A stretch of DNA of 64,000 nucleotides from Terriglobus saanensis SP1PR4. GTDB taxonomy: Bacteria > Acidobacteriota > Terriglobia > Terriglobales > Acidobacteriaceae. Below are positions 1 to 8,042 of this stretch, one piece after another (positions within the stretch are counted from its first letter, which is position 1; each line of letters begins with the position of its first letter). Below the pieces are notes generated by a model. It was not told the DNA's origin. It saw only the letters and a list, made by a program, of their open reading frames with translations, and made no database searches. The stretch lies in contig NC_014963.1 of assembly GCF_000179915.2 (NCBI RefSeq), positions 3,038,001 through 3,102,000 of the forward strand, in the 5' to 3' direction. The position numbers were made by a program, and so were the translations under genes.

Positions 1-2076
1 GATACGGTGAAGAAGATCTTCAGCGCGAACCAGAAGGGCTCCCCAATGGCTCCGGTGGGAACGCTGGCAGACTTCCTCGAAGTCGAAGGCCAGTACGAGA
101 CAGTAGTCGACGAGTTTCTGCGCGATGAGTTGAACTACATCGTCGTAAAGAGCTGGGATGCCGCAGATGCGGGCATGCAGATGTTGAAGGGCGACGTAGA
201 TGGACGCGCTACCTTCCTGGTGCATCCGGATGACGCACAGGCACGCGTGAACCACTCTGCCGGTATGTCCGGCAGCATGACCACGGAGATCGCTGGCGTG
301 GTGCCGTTGAAGAACTGCATCAAGGTGCTGGATGGCTTTGGCAAGTCTCTGGAAGTCTTTCTCCCCAAGCTGCGCGAAGGATATGTTGCGCCGGACTCCG
401 AAGTAGCGCGTTCGCTGGCACTGGAGAATCCTGAGGCGTTCTTTCTCTCTCCAAATGGCGAGACCTTCCACAACATCACCGTAACCGGCGGCAAGCAGCG
501 CGCCGAGGGTCCTCTCGCCATCAAGCGCGAGTTGCGCGAGGTCCAGCAGAAGCTGGATGCCGTCGAGATCGAACTTTCGAAGACCGATCTTCACTCCGCC
601 GCGTTGGCACAGCAGATTACGCAGATGCAGGCGGTGTTGGAGTCTAAAAGCGCCGAGCGTCGCGATGCCGAGCGCGAGGCCGCAAACTCCGGTGCTGCCC
701 TGCGACAGATGGAGTCCGAAACGGCACGCATCGAACGCCGAATGCAGGACTGGGCTCTTGCGAGCGAGCGCAATCGCGATGCGCGCGGTGCGAAAGAAGA
801 GTTGAAGGCGCGCAAAGGCGAAGAGGCCGAGCGGATCGACGGCGAGCGCTCTGCGCTGGAAGAGCGCATCAGCGGCATCATGCAGGGCGCTGCTGAGTTG
901 CGCGAGCGCCGCGAAGAGCTGCAACAGGCAGCGGCTGCGGCTTCTGCCGCGCTGGCAGGCCTGGAAGAGCGCCGTCGCAATGCGTCTGCGAACTTTGAAC
1001 AGAACGATCGACTTCGCAATAACCAGCAACAGCGGTTGATGCAGGTGGAGCAGCAGTTGGCAGCGGCAGCGGCGGAGAAGACTCGCCGCGAAGAGGAAAA
1101 CGTCTCGCTGGCGATGCAACTGACGGAGCTGACCGGCGTAAGGGAAGAGATGTCGGGCGAAGGCAAGAAGTTAAGCGAAGAGGCTTCCGCTCTGCGGGCA
1201 TCGCTTGCCGAGCTTGATGGCCGTCTGCGTGCCCTGCGTACGGAGACAGAGGCCTTGCGCGAACAGCGGAGCCAGTTGACGGCCAAAGCTGCGCGACTGG
1301 CTACCGAGATCGAGCATCTCGATGCCGCTTCCATCAACGACCTGGGCATCGAGTCTGCGGAACTTCGCGCGGATGAGACGATCATTCGCATCGAGGCGGA
1401 GCATCTCGTTGAATCGGAAGAAGAGACGCGTTCGCTCAAGCAAAAGCTTGAAGCCATGGGCCCCGTGAACATGATGGCCTTGGAAGAGTTTGCCGAAGCC
1501 TCCGGGCGGCATAGCTTCCTGGAAGGGCAGCGCAAGGACCTGCTGGATTCGATCGAGAATACGCAGATGTCCATCAAGGAAATTGACGAGATCTCGAAGC
1601 TGAAATTCGATGAAGCGTTTGCTCTGATCAACACGAATTTTGCTGAGACGTTCACTAAGCTCTTTGGCGGCGGACAGGCGTATATGAAGCTGACGGACGA
1701 GGCGAACTCGGCGGAGAGCGGCATCGACCTGGTAGCTTCGCCGCCGGGCAAGAAGCCGCAGAACGTGCTGCTGCTTTCGGGTGGTGAGAAGGCGCTGACT
1801 GCTCTTTCTCTTCTGGTCGGTATCTTCCAGTTCCAGCCGAGTCCCTTCTGCGTGCTGGACGAAGTGGATGCTCCGCTGGATGAAGCCAACGTGGTGCGCT
1901 TCTCCAGGCTGATTCATGACATGAGCCGGGAGACGCAGTTCATCGTCATCACCCATCACAAGCGGACGATGACCGAAGCAGACGTGATCTACGGCGTCAC
2001 CATGCAGGAACCGGGCGTGTCGAAGATCGTTTCCGTGAACATCAATCGCGCCGAACCACGGCGTGCGGTCGCCTAG
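1..2076 (+). CDS. smc: Chromosome segregation protein SMC, 3' part (5' end outside window)
   Basis: SMC is the ATPase core of bacterial condensin; it compacts and helps segregate the chromosome with ScpA/ScpB. The reading frame is already open at base 1, so the N-terminal Walker A head and first coiled-coil arm lie upstream. Visible here, in order: the hinge (about residues 10-150 of this fragment, with KNCIKVLDGFGKSLEVFL), a long Glu/Arg/Ala-rich coiled coil (about 170-500), and the C-terminal head with the ABC signature LLLSGGEKALTALSLL (about 590) and Walker B FCVLDEVDAPLDEANV (about 617), followed by the switch segment QFIVITHHKRTM. The stop codon shares one base with the purC start, which suggests coupled translation. 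The identification is secure; only the true start is missing. Confidence 0.95.
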   Translation, partial: DTVKKIFSANQKGSPMAPVGTLADFLEVEGQYETVVDEFLRDELNYIVVKSWDAADAGMQMLKGDVDGRATFLVHPDDAQARVNHSAGMSGSMTTEIAGVVPLKNCIKVLDGFGKSLEVFLPKLREGYVAPDSEVARSLALENPEAFFLSPNGETFHNITVTGGKQRAEGPLAIKRELREVQQKLDAVEIELSKTDLHSAALAQQITQMQAVLESKSAERRDAEREAANSGAALRQMESETARIERRMQDWALASERNRDARGAKEELKARKGEEAERIDGERSALEERISGIMQGAAELRERREELQQAAAAASAALAGLEERRRNASANFEQNDRLRNNQQQRLMQVEQQLAAAAAEKTRREEENVSLAMQLTELTGVREEMSGEGKKLSEEASALRASLAELDGRLRALRTETEALREQRSQLTAKAARLATEIEHLDAASINDLGIESAELRADETIIRIEAEHLVESEEETRSLKQKLEAMGPVNMMALEEFAEASGRHSFLEGQRKDLLDSIENTQMSIKEIDEISKLKFDEAFALINTNFAETFTKLFGGGQAYMKLTDEANSAESGIDLVASPPGKKPQNVLLLSGGEKALTALSLLVGIFQFQPSPFCVLDEVDAPLDEANVVRFSRLIHDMSRETQFIVITHHKRTMTEADVIYGVTMQEPGVSKIVSVNINRAEPRRAVA

Positions 2077-2999
2077 TGGCTACACTCCTCCATCCCGATC
2101 TTTCTCCCCGTAAGCCGTGGCTCACGGGCAAGGTGCGCGATCTCTACGAGGTTGGCGAAGACCATCTTCTTTTTGTTGCCAGCGACCGAATCTCAGCCTT
2201 CGATCACGTCCTTGGAAGCGGTGTGCCGGACAAAGGCAAGGTGCTCACACAGATCTCGCTCTTCTGGTTTGAACATCTGCGTGCTCTCGTACCAAACCAC
2301 CTGATCACGGCGAAGGTCGCAGAGTATCCCGAAGACCTTCGCCAATACGCGGACCAGCTCGAAGGCCGGTCCATGCTGGTGAAGCGAGCGAAGATGTTTC
2401 CCGTGGAGTGCGTGGCTCGTGGGTATCTCTCCGGCTCCGGATGGAAGGATTACCAGGAGACGGGTACCGTCTGCGGCATTTCCCTGCCTTCCGGCCTGCG
2501 GGAGAGCGAAGAACTTCCGGAGCCGATCTTTACCCCTGCGGCTAAGAACCACTCCGGCCATGACGAAAATATTGGCTTCGATGCCGTGGTCGCCGCGCTC
2601 GGCGGGGAGACAGCTGAAGCTCTGCGGACGCTAACGCTGGATATCTACAGGGCGGCTTCGCAGCATGCGCGCACCAAGGGCCTGCTGCTGGCGGATACGA
2701 AGTTTGAGTTTGGCCTGATCGAAGACGCGAGCGGCACACCCCGTATTACCCTTGCGGACGAGGTGCTAACGCCAGACTCCTCGCGCTACTGGCCGATCGA
2801 CGGATACGCTCCCGGAGGCGCGCAACCCTCGTTCGACAAGCAGTTTGTACGCGACTATCTGGAAAGCATTCGCTGGAACAAACAGGAGCCTGCACCCTCG
2901 CTGCCGGATGATGTGGTGGAGCGCACACGGGAGAAGTATCTGGCGGCATTTCACATGCTGACGGACAAGTCCGCTCTGGATTCACCCCAGGGGCCCTAA
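2076..2999 (+). CDS. purC: Phosphoribosylaminoimidazole-succinocarboxamide (SAICAR) synthase
   Basis: PurC joins CAIR and aspartate with ATP to give SAICAR in de novo purine synthesis in the cytoplasm. At 307 aa it is the longer form of the family. The N-terminal nucleotide-binding segment GKVRDLYEVGEDHLLFVASD, followed by RISAFD, is at about residues 18-44. Further landmarks are ECVARGYLSGSGWKDY, EPIFTPAAKN and the late LADTKFEFG. The start is GTG at 2076, which overlaps the smc TAG stop by one base; no other start fits the N-terminus as well. It is followed 4 bp later by a CvpA-family gene, so smc-purC-cvpA reads like one transcript, although smc and purC are functionally unrelated. Confidence 0.95.
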   Translation: MATLLHPDLSPRKPWLTGKVRDLYEVGEDHLLFVASDRISAFDHVLGSGVPDKGKVLTQISLFWFEHLRALVPNHLITAKVAEYPEDLRQYADQLEGRSMLVKRAKMFPVECVARGYLSGSGWKDYQETGTVCGISLPSGLRESEELPEPIFTPAAKNHSGHDENIGFDAVVAALGGETAEALRTLTLDIYRAASQHARTKGLLLADTKFEFGLIEDASGTPRITLADEVLTPDSSRYWPIDGYAPGGAQPSFDKQFVRDYLESIRWNKQEPAPSLPDDVVERTREKYLAAFHMLTDKSALDSPQGP

Positions 3000-3003
3000 A
3001 GCG

Positions 3004-3543
3004 ATGCAGACGTTCCTGCACCACCTGAACGTGCTCGACTGGATTTTTTTGGGTGCGCTATTAACTTCTGTGGTCATGGGGTTTCTCCGAGGCCTGGTTC
3101 GATCCTTATGCTCACTGGCAGGCATAGTCGTTGGCATTGTGCTGGCGGGGTGGTATGCGCAGAAGTTGAGTCTTCCGCTGGGGCGATGGATTACACCTCC
3201 GCTGGCGGCGCAGGTGGTGGCTTTTCTTGCGATTTCGCTGGGAACCATGCTGCTTTTCGCGCTGGCGGGACGGATTATTCGAGGGACGATGCAAGTCGTT
3301 GGTCTTGGCTTTGCAGACCGCTGTGCGGGCGCGCTGTTCGGGCTTCTGCGGGGTTATCTGGTGGTGGCGGCGACGCTGCTCCCCCTTGCCGGATATCTGC
3401 CACAAACAGACCTGGCGAAAAGATCTTTCTTACTTCCAAGTTTCCTTGAGGGCGCTCATGAGATATCCTTCGTCTTGCCACGCAACTTTATGGACCGCAT
3501 TGCTGGAAGCCTCCTGCGCCTAAGACAGGAGAACCATCGATAA
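3004..3543 (+). CDS. cvpA: CvpA family inner-membrane protein
   Basis: A 179-aa protein with four hydrophobic segments (about residues 10-27, 33-49, 67-88 and 108-128), matching the CvpA/colicin V production family. The opening NVLDWIFLGALLTSVVMGF-type start and the GxxRGLVRSLCSLAGIVVG region are typical. Family members are inner-membrane proteins linked to envelope stress and bile tolerance; the biochemical role is not established. The C-terminus is short and polar (RLRQENHR). The gene begins 4 bp after purC; in other bacteria cvpA also sits beside purine genes, so the context supports the call. Confidence 0.8.
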   Translation: MQTFLHHLNVLDWIFLGALLTSVVMGFLRGLVRSLCSLAGIVVGIVLAGWYAQKLSLPLGRWITPPLAAQVVAFLAISLGTMLLFALAGRIIRGTMQVVGLGFADRCAGALFGLLRGYLVVAATLLPLAGYLPQTDLAKRSFLLPSFLEGAHEISFVLPRNFMDRIAGSLLRLRQENHR

Positions 3544-3610
3544 GACCCGCCAAAGTGTAGAGGTATACTGGCACCCCGGTGCGATGATCTGAATTTTGAG
3601 GTGAGTCCGA

Positions 3611-3898
3611 GTGAAGCGCGAGTTGGATAACCTGGTTTCTCATATGTACGCCACCGGCATGAGCTATACGGACGCGGTCCGCGAGTTCAAACGTCGCTAT
3701 CTCCTTGAAGTGCTTGCGCGCCATCGCGGCAACCAGTGCAAAGCCGCCGAAGAACTGGGCATGCACCGCAATACGCTGAGCCGCACTCTGACCGAGTTGC
3801 ATCTGGACTCCGCTGAGATCCGCAACGGTATGAAGCGGCCTTCGCGCAGTGAACGGCCTGACCGAGCACGAATTCAGCCGATTTCTATTGCACGATAA
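3611..3898 (+). CDS. Small Fis-type helix-turn-helix DNA-binding protein
   Basis: A 95-aa protein whose middle (about residues 36-68) is a Fis-type helix-turn-helix: LARHRGNQCKAAEELGMHRN followed by TLSRTLTEL, the same pattern as the C-terminus of Fis and NtrC-type activators. There is no AAA+ or receiver domain, so it acts as a free-standing DNA-binding module. The start is GTG at 3611 with a purine-rich TGAGGTGA just upstream. A TATACT hexamer lies at 3564-3569 but without a convincing -35. It ends 27 bp before the secretin gene and may be cotranscribed with it. Its targets cannot be told from sequence. The Arg/Pro-rich tail is probably disordered. Confidence 0.75.
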   Translation: MKRELDNLVSHMYATGMSYTDAVREFKRRYLLEVLARHRGNQCKAAEELGMHRNTLSRTLTELHLDSAEIRNGMKRPSRSERPDRARIQPISIAR

Positions 3899-3925
3899 GT
3901 CTCGAGCGCCGTCTAATCCACAGGT

Positions 3926-5800
3926 ATGACGATGGATTCTCCTTCGATGCGCAGATGCGCGTGCCGCTTTGTGCACGCGATTTGCTGTGTCTGCTTGTGC
4001 GGTACGGCGGTGTTTTCGCCTGTGCTGCGGGCCCGGGCGGACACGACGAAGGAAGCGTCCCAGAAAGTTTCCGCAAAAGACGCCAACGCTGCGGAAGCCG
4101 TTTACATGGACGGCGCCAAGCGATTTAAAGCGGGAGACTTTGCCGAAGCAGAGAAGCTTTTTGCACGCGCGGCGCAGCTGAATCCGCAACATAACGAATA
4201 TGTGCTGGGCCTTACGACCGCACGTCAGCGAAGGGCCGCGCAGCTGGTGCAGCAGGCGGCACTCGAAAGGCAAAGGGGACACGATCAGCAGGCGAATTCC
4301 CTGCTGTCACAGGCGCGCGTCCTGAGCCCCGACGATCCACTGGTGCAGCAGCACTTTGCCAGCGCGCCTGCGGAGACACCGGGACTCTTGCATGAAGTGC
4401 TCGCGGGAGAGATCGTTCTGCAGCCGTTGGCGGCGCGGCAGACCTTCCACCTTCGTTCCGATACGCGAAGCATCCTGCAACAGGTTGCACAAAAGTACGG
4501 TCTGCGCGTGAGCTATGACGCCGGGGTCACCTCCAAGCCCATTCGTCTCGATCTTGAGGACGTGACCTACGACCAGGCGATGCCGATCGTCCTCATGATG
4601 ACGAAGCTGATGGCGATTCCCCTCGATGAGAAAACCATTCTGGTCGCAGAGGACACGCCGGGAAACCGGGAGCGGTTGGAGCGGCAAATGGAGGAGATGG
4701 TCTCTCTCCCCGGGTTGACCACCGAGCAGCTCAACGATATCGGCAATATCGTTCGAAATATCTTCGACGTGAAACAGGCCACGGTCCAACCGCATGCCGG
4801 GACTCTAGTGTTGCGTGCGTCAGCGGAAAAACTCAATGCCATCAACCGCACTCTGGAAGACCTGATTGATGGCGGAAGTGAAGTACTGCTTCGATTGAGA
4901 CTCTACTCCGTCAGCAAAAACAAGTCACAGGACACAGGCCTGACTCCGCCGCAGTCCTTGACGGCTTTCAGTCCGGCGGGTGCAGCCTCCAGTTTGATCT
5001 CGGCAAACCAGACCCTGGCAGACCAGATTGTGGCCTCCGGTGCGCTGGGTACCAATCCATCGCAGATCGCCATTGCGTTGGCCCTGATTGCTTCGGGAGT
5101 CAGCAGCAATCTGCTCACCGGCTCGTTTCTGAAGGTCGGAGGAGGCTTGTCTACGGTTATTCTTTCCACCGCAAATTCTCCAACGCTCAACCTTACGCTT
5201 TCGAGCTCCGATTCGCGTTCCCTGGATGACGTTCAACTTCGGCTCAGCGACCGTGAGACCGGCACCTTCCGCAGCGGTTCCCGCTTCCCGATCGTGACGT
5301 CAACCTATTCCAGCGGAATATCTACCGCTGCGGGATCCAGTACCGCCGCAGCTCTGCTGTCCCAGTTCCTGGGCAGTTCGGCCAGTAGCGTTGTCGTGCC
5401 GCAGATCCAGTATGAAGACCTCGGCCTGACGCTCAAGGCCACGCCGCACATGCAGCGGAGTGGCGACGTTTCGGTGCATCTTGAGTTGAAGATCGAAGCG
5501 TTGAGCGGACAAGCGCAAAATGATATCCCGATTCTTGCAAACCAACTGGTCACTTCGGACCTCACCTTACGCGCAGGAGAGACGGCGATGATTATGGGGC
5601 TGCTCACGCGAAGCCAGTCCAAGGCCATCTCCGGCATCCCCGGCTTGAGCGACCTTCCCGGCTTTCAAAGCATCACCGACAACACTGGAAATAAAATGGA
5701 AGACGAGATGGTCCTGTTGTTAACGCCCGTTGTGGTGCGTCGCGGACATATCAATCTTGCTGGCCCGTACATTCCTTTCCAGATCCATGCGACGAACTAA
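3926..5800 (+). CDS. Secretin (GspD/PilQ superfamily) with N-terminal TPR region
   Basis: A 624-aa exported protein. Residues about 10-40 form a signal peptide (ICCVCLCGTAVF core, cleavage near ARA-DT). Residues about 55-150 are TPR-like helices (AEKLFARAAQLNPQHNEYVL). Next come a short STN/N-domain-like part (ILQQVAQKYGLRVSYDAGV) and the secretin core, with VVPQIQYEDLGLTLKATP near residue 490 and the C-terminal hallmark GIPGLSDLPGF plus EMVLLLTPVVVR. Secretins form outer-membrane rings for type II secretion or type IV pili. No other secretion or pilus gene is nearby, so the machine it belongs to is unknown. The ATG at 3926 was chosen; the second ATG at 3932 is also possible. Confidence 0.85.
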   Translation: MTMDSPSMRRCACRFVHAICCVCLCGTAVFSPVLRARADTTKEASQKVSAKDANAAEAVYMDGAKRFKAGDFAEAEKLFARAAQLNPQHNEYVLGLTTARQRRAAQLVQQAALERQRGHDQQANSLLSQARVLSPDDPLVQQHFASAPAETPGLLHEVLAGEIVLQPLAARQTFHLRSDTRSILQQVAQKYGLRVSYDAGVTSKPIRLDLEDVTYDQAMPIVLMMTKLMAIPLDEKTILVAEDTPGNRERLERQMEEMVSLPGLTTEQLNDIGNIVRNIFDVKQATVQPHAGTLVLRASAEKLNAINRTLEDLIDGGSEVLLRLRLYSVSKNKSQDTGLTPPQSLTAFSPAGAASSLISANQTLADQIVASGALGTNPSQIAIALALIASGVSSNLLTGSFLKVGGGLSTVILSTANSPTLNLTLSSSDSRSLDDVQLRLSDRETGTFRSGSRFPIVTSTYSSGISTAAGSSTAAALLSQFLGSSASSVVVPQIQYEDLGLTLKATPHMQRSGDVSVHLELKIEALSGQAQNDIPILANQLVTSDLTLRAGETAMIMGLLTRSQSKAISGIPGLSDLPGFQSITDNTGNKMEDEMVLLLTPVVVRRGHINLAGPYIPFQIHATN

Positions 5801-5809
5801 GCCCTCGCG

Positions 5810-5838
5810 TTGACCTATGCCTCAACGGTCGATATACT
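5810..5838 (+). promoter_or_regulatory. Sigma-70-type promoter of the tRNA genes
   Basis: TTGACC at 5810-5815 and TATACT at 5833-5838 are separated by 17 bp. The -10 ends 12 bp before the mature 5' end of tRNA-Gly, as expected for a stable-RNA promoter. It lies between the secretin stop and the tRNA. Confidence 0.8.
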
Positions 5839-5850
5839 TACAAATGTTGA

Positions 5851-5926
<76 letters not shown>

Positions 5927-5945
5927 TTTGATTCCTTTTCCTGAA

Positions 5946-5963
5946 GACCTTTCCGGAAAGGTC
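5946..5963. repeat. 18-bp perfect palindrome between the two tRNA genes
   Basis: GACCTTTCC is followed immediately by its reverse complement GGAAAGGTC. In RNA this gives a hairpin without a U-run, so it is not a convincing terminator. It may guide processing of a tRNA-Gly/tRNA-Cys precursor; that role is inference. Confidence 0.5.
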
Positions 5964-5994
5964 GAGTCCAGCCCGTAGCTTGGGCACCCAGGGT

Positions 5995-6069
5995 GGCGCG
6001 GTACCCAAGTGGTAAGGGAGAGGTCTGCAAAACCTTTATGCGTCGGTTCGATCCCGACCCGCGCCTCCA
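5995..6069 (+). tRNA. tRNA-Cys (anticodon GCA)
   Basis: Acceptor GGCGCGG (5995-6001) pairs with CCGCGCC (6059-6065). The D-arm is ACCCAAGTGGTAAGGG, the anticodon stem GAGGT/ACCTT encloses loop CTGCAAA (anticodon GCA), and the T-arm is GTCGGTTCGATCCCGAC. Discriminator T and encoded CCA (6067-6069) complete it. It has no obvious promoter of its own and is probably read from the tRNA-Gly promoter. Confidence 0.96.
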
Positions 6070-6204
6070 TACTTCCCAACAACTGACAACGAAGACCGTT
6101 ATCAAGTTGATTGCGAATCGCAGTGCATTTCTTTTGAATGCAGATCGATGCCAACACTCGGACGCGCTCACCGTTTATACGAACGTTGCAGTGCTTGCTT
6201 AAAC

Positions 6205-7560
6205 TCACCACAGAAAATCAACGATGGGCAGCTCTTTGGAGAAGTCCTCCGAGGGGCGCGCCCAAATCGTTTCGTTGCGGAGAGTGACTTGCGTGAGCTT
6301 GCCCGAGATCGCCGGAACTTTGGCAACAAAGGAGTCCAAAAGGGGCAATCCGCTTGGTTCGTCGGTGGAAAGCTTTCCGTCGATTTGAACCGCGTCGCGC
6401 TCGCGTGAGAAGTACCCTTGCGGTCGAGCTATCAGGATCTGGCTTATCTGTGCTGCAGAACCGGATTCCGCTGTACGAGGTACGGGCATAAAGCGCAGGT
6501 TGAGTAGCGTAGTGGAGCGAGGAAGCGGTGCCTTGTAGAAGTGAACATGGCGTCCCTGGTACTCGAGGTCGAAGTCATATTCCTGGACCGAAGCAGCCTG
6601 AAAGGAGCCCCACCTGCCATCCTCTTTTGTTGTGGTTTCATAAGCAGGAGTAGAACTCTCGATGCCTTTTGCCGTATCGATGGGATAGATGCTGAGGTGC
6701 GCCCCGCTCACCGGAAGATTGGTAAATGCGCCATTCTCAAAGCCCGTGATAAGACCGGAGAGGGTGGGATTGTCTTCGGGCGTAACAGACCTGCGCTGAG
6801 GAGATGTTCCGGTGATGAATTTGTACATCTCCGCAAAAGCCGTGGGATAGAAGGCGAGTTCCCGATGGTCGAGATTGGGAAGCATAACATTGCTGGCTCC
6901 ACGCAATGCGGGACCTTCGAATGTGACGCCTGTCGCCATCTGTGGAGTACCGAAAGCGATGCCCGTCGGCTGAGCGTATTTATCGAGCTTATCGCTTCGG
7001 AGCGTCATCATCCTGACGCCGGAGACAACTTCCGAACCATCGGAAGAGGGGCTGTTGAGAGCCGTAAGGAAGTTGCCCTTTCCGTTGAACTCCCCACCCT
7101 GATTCTTGTCTGTGGCCAGAACGCCGTGGTTCGGGGTTCCGGAGAGTAAGGCATAAGCTACATTCGCACTGCCACCATGAAGAAGGTAATTACGAATGGT
7201 AAGGCCACCGCGACTGCTACCGACGAGGGCGACCTTGCGAGCGTGGGTCTGGATGAGTACACGGGTGACAAACGCACTGAGCTCGGCAGCTTCATCCGTT
7301 GTGGAAGAGCGATTGATCTCATCCCGCGAATCGTCTGCACGGGAGTTGGGATGAGGAAAACGAACAGCGAAGAGTTTGTCGGCAGGATAGCCGTTGCTCT
7401 CAAAAAGCCAGATGATGCCGATCCATTTTGCGGAGTCATCCCCATTGCCATGGACGAAGATGACAGGAACGGCGGTATTGGGCTGCGACCGAGCCTGGAG
7501 CACCATGGCCCCCAGAAAAAGGGCCATGACGAGTTTCCATCCGATGCGTTCGAGTGTCAT
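6205..7560 (-). CDS. Secreted alpha/beta-hydrolase, lipase-like
   Basis: A 451-aa exported protein with a signal peptide (KLVMALFLGAMVLQARSQ). The oxyanion-hole motif VIFVHGNGDD (about residues 33-42) and the nucleophile elbow VALVGSSRGG (GxSxG, about residue 115) are those of the triacylglycerol lipase / extracellular esterase class. LSGTPNHGVL after the elbow is also lipase-like. The C-terminal roughly 190 residues are beta-rich and of unknown role. The ATG at 7558-7560 overlaps the stop of the upstream receptor remnant (TAATG arrangement), so it was probably the second gene of a receptor-lipase operon. The physiological substrate cannot be read from sequence. Confidence 0.75.
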   Translation of the reverse strand: MTLERIGWKLVMALFLGAMVLQARSQPNTAVPVIFVHGNGDDSAKWIGIIWLFESNGYPADKLFAVRFPHPNSRADDSRDEINRSSTTDEAAELSAFVTRVLIQTHARKVALVGSSRGGLTIRNYLLHGGSANVAYALLSGTPNHGVLATDKNQGGEFNGKGNFLTALNSPSSDGSEVVSGVRMMTLRSDKLDKYAQPTGIAFGTPQMATGVTFEGPALRGASNVMLPNLDHRELAFYPTAFAEMYKFITGTSPQRRSVTPEDNPTLSGLITGFENGAFTNLPVSGAHLSIYPIDTAKGIESSTPAYETTTKEDGRWGSFQAASVQEYDFDLEYQGRHVHFYKAPLPRSTTLLNLRFMPVPRTAESGSAAQISQILIARPQGYFSRERDAVQIDGKLSTDEPSGLPLLDSFVAKVPAISGKLTQVTLRNETIWARPSEDFSKELPIVDFLW

Positions 7561-7889
7561 TAGAACTGCACCTTGAGAGCAAACTGAAGTTGACGTGGAG
7601 GATAAGTACTCGTGATTACGTCAAAGGTGGAGTTCGAGACGTTTCCATCCGGCACAGTAAAGTTGGAGTGATTCAAGGTTAAGACCTCACTGCGGAAGAG
7701 TACCCGGAACTTTTCAGTGATGGCAAAGTTTTTAGAGATTCCAAGGTCGGCCTGATAGTAAGGTGGCGTCGAGACCTTGGCAATGTTGAGATATTCTGCG
7801 GGGTCCGTGTCCCCTTCGGCAATACAGGCCAACCCGGTCACGTTGGGGCGATAGTTATTCCAGGCTTCAGTGCAGCTTCTGCTCTGCCA
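7560..7889 (-). pseudogene. 3' remnant of a TonB-dependent receptor gene
   Basis: The frame encodes only the last barrel strands of an Oar-like TonB-dependent receptor. NNYRPNVTGLA, YYQADLGISKNF and the terminal PPRQLQFALKVQF are typical of the C-terminal end of the two full receptors in this window. The frame is open only back to 7889, where an in-frame TGA stands, and no receptor-like sequence is seen further upstream. A full gene would be about 3.3-4.2 kb, so over 90% is missing. A GTG at 7839-7841 could start a 93-aa product, but without signal peptide or plug it could not be a receptor. The remnant still overlaps the lipase start. Confidence 0.75.
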
Positions 7890-7999
7890 TCAAAATCTGG
7901 AGACTATTTGAGTTGTTGAGTACATCAACTACAGCTCAAACAAGTTGTCACATCGGGTTGCGTTTCTAGCCTGCCTTAATGTTACTATTTTTTTTGTTT

Positions 8000-8022
8000 G
8001 ATTTCATTTACTTTCTCTTTAG
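8000..8022 (+). promoter_or_regulatory. Candidate AgaR/DeoR-type operator upstream of agaS
   Basis: The leader of the SIS gene holds TTTC-type pentamer repeats: ATTTC-ATTTA-CTTTC-TCTTT (8001-8020), with TTTC cores 10 bp apart. E. coli AgaR operators are also built on TTTC-type direct repeats (recalled). A matching CTTTC-N5-CTTTC lies between the GH109 and nagX genes. Binding by the DeoR-family protein at 12063-12890 is inference. Confidence 0.4.
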
Positions 8023-8042
8023 TCTGTTGGAGGTCGCATTTC

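Noticed and set aside
591-1889. Long minus-strand open frame (432 codons) opposite smc
   Set aside because: Ser/Arg-rich shadow of the coiled-coil coding strand; no domain, and smc is certain on the other strand.
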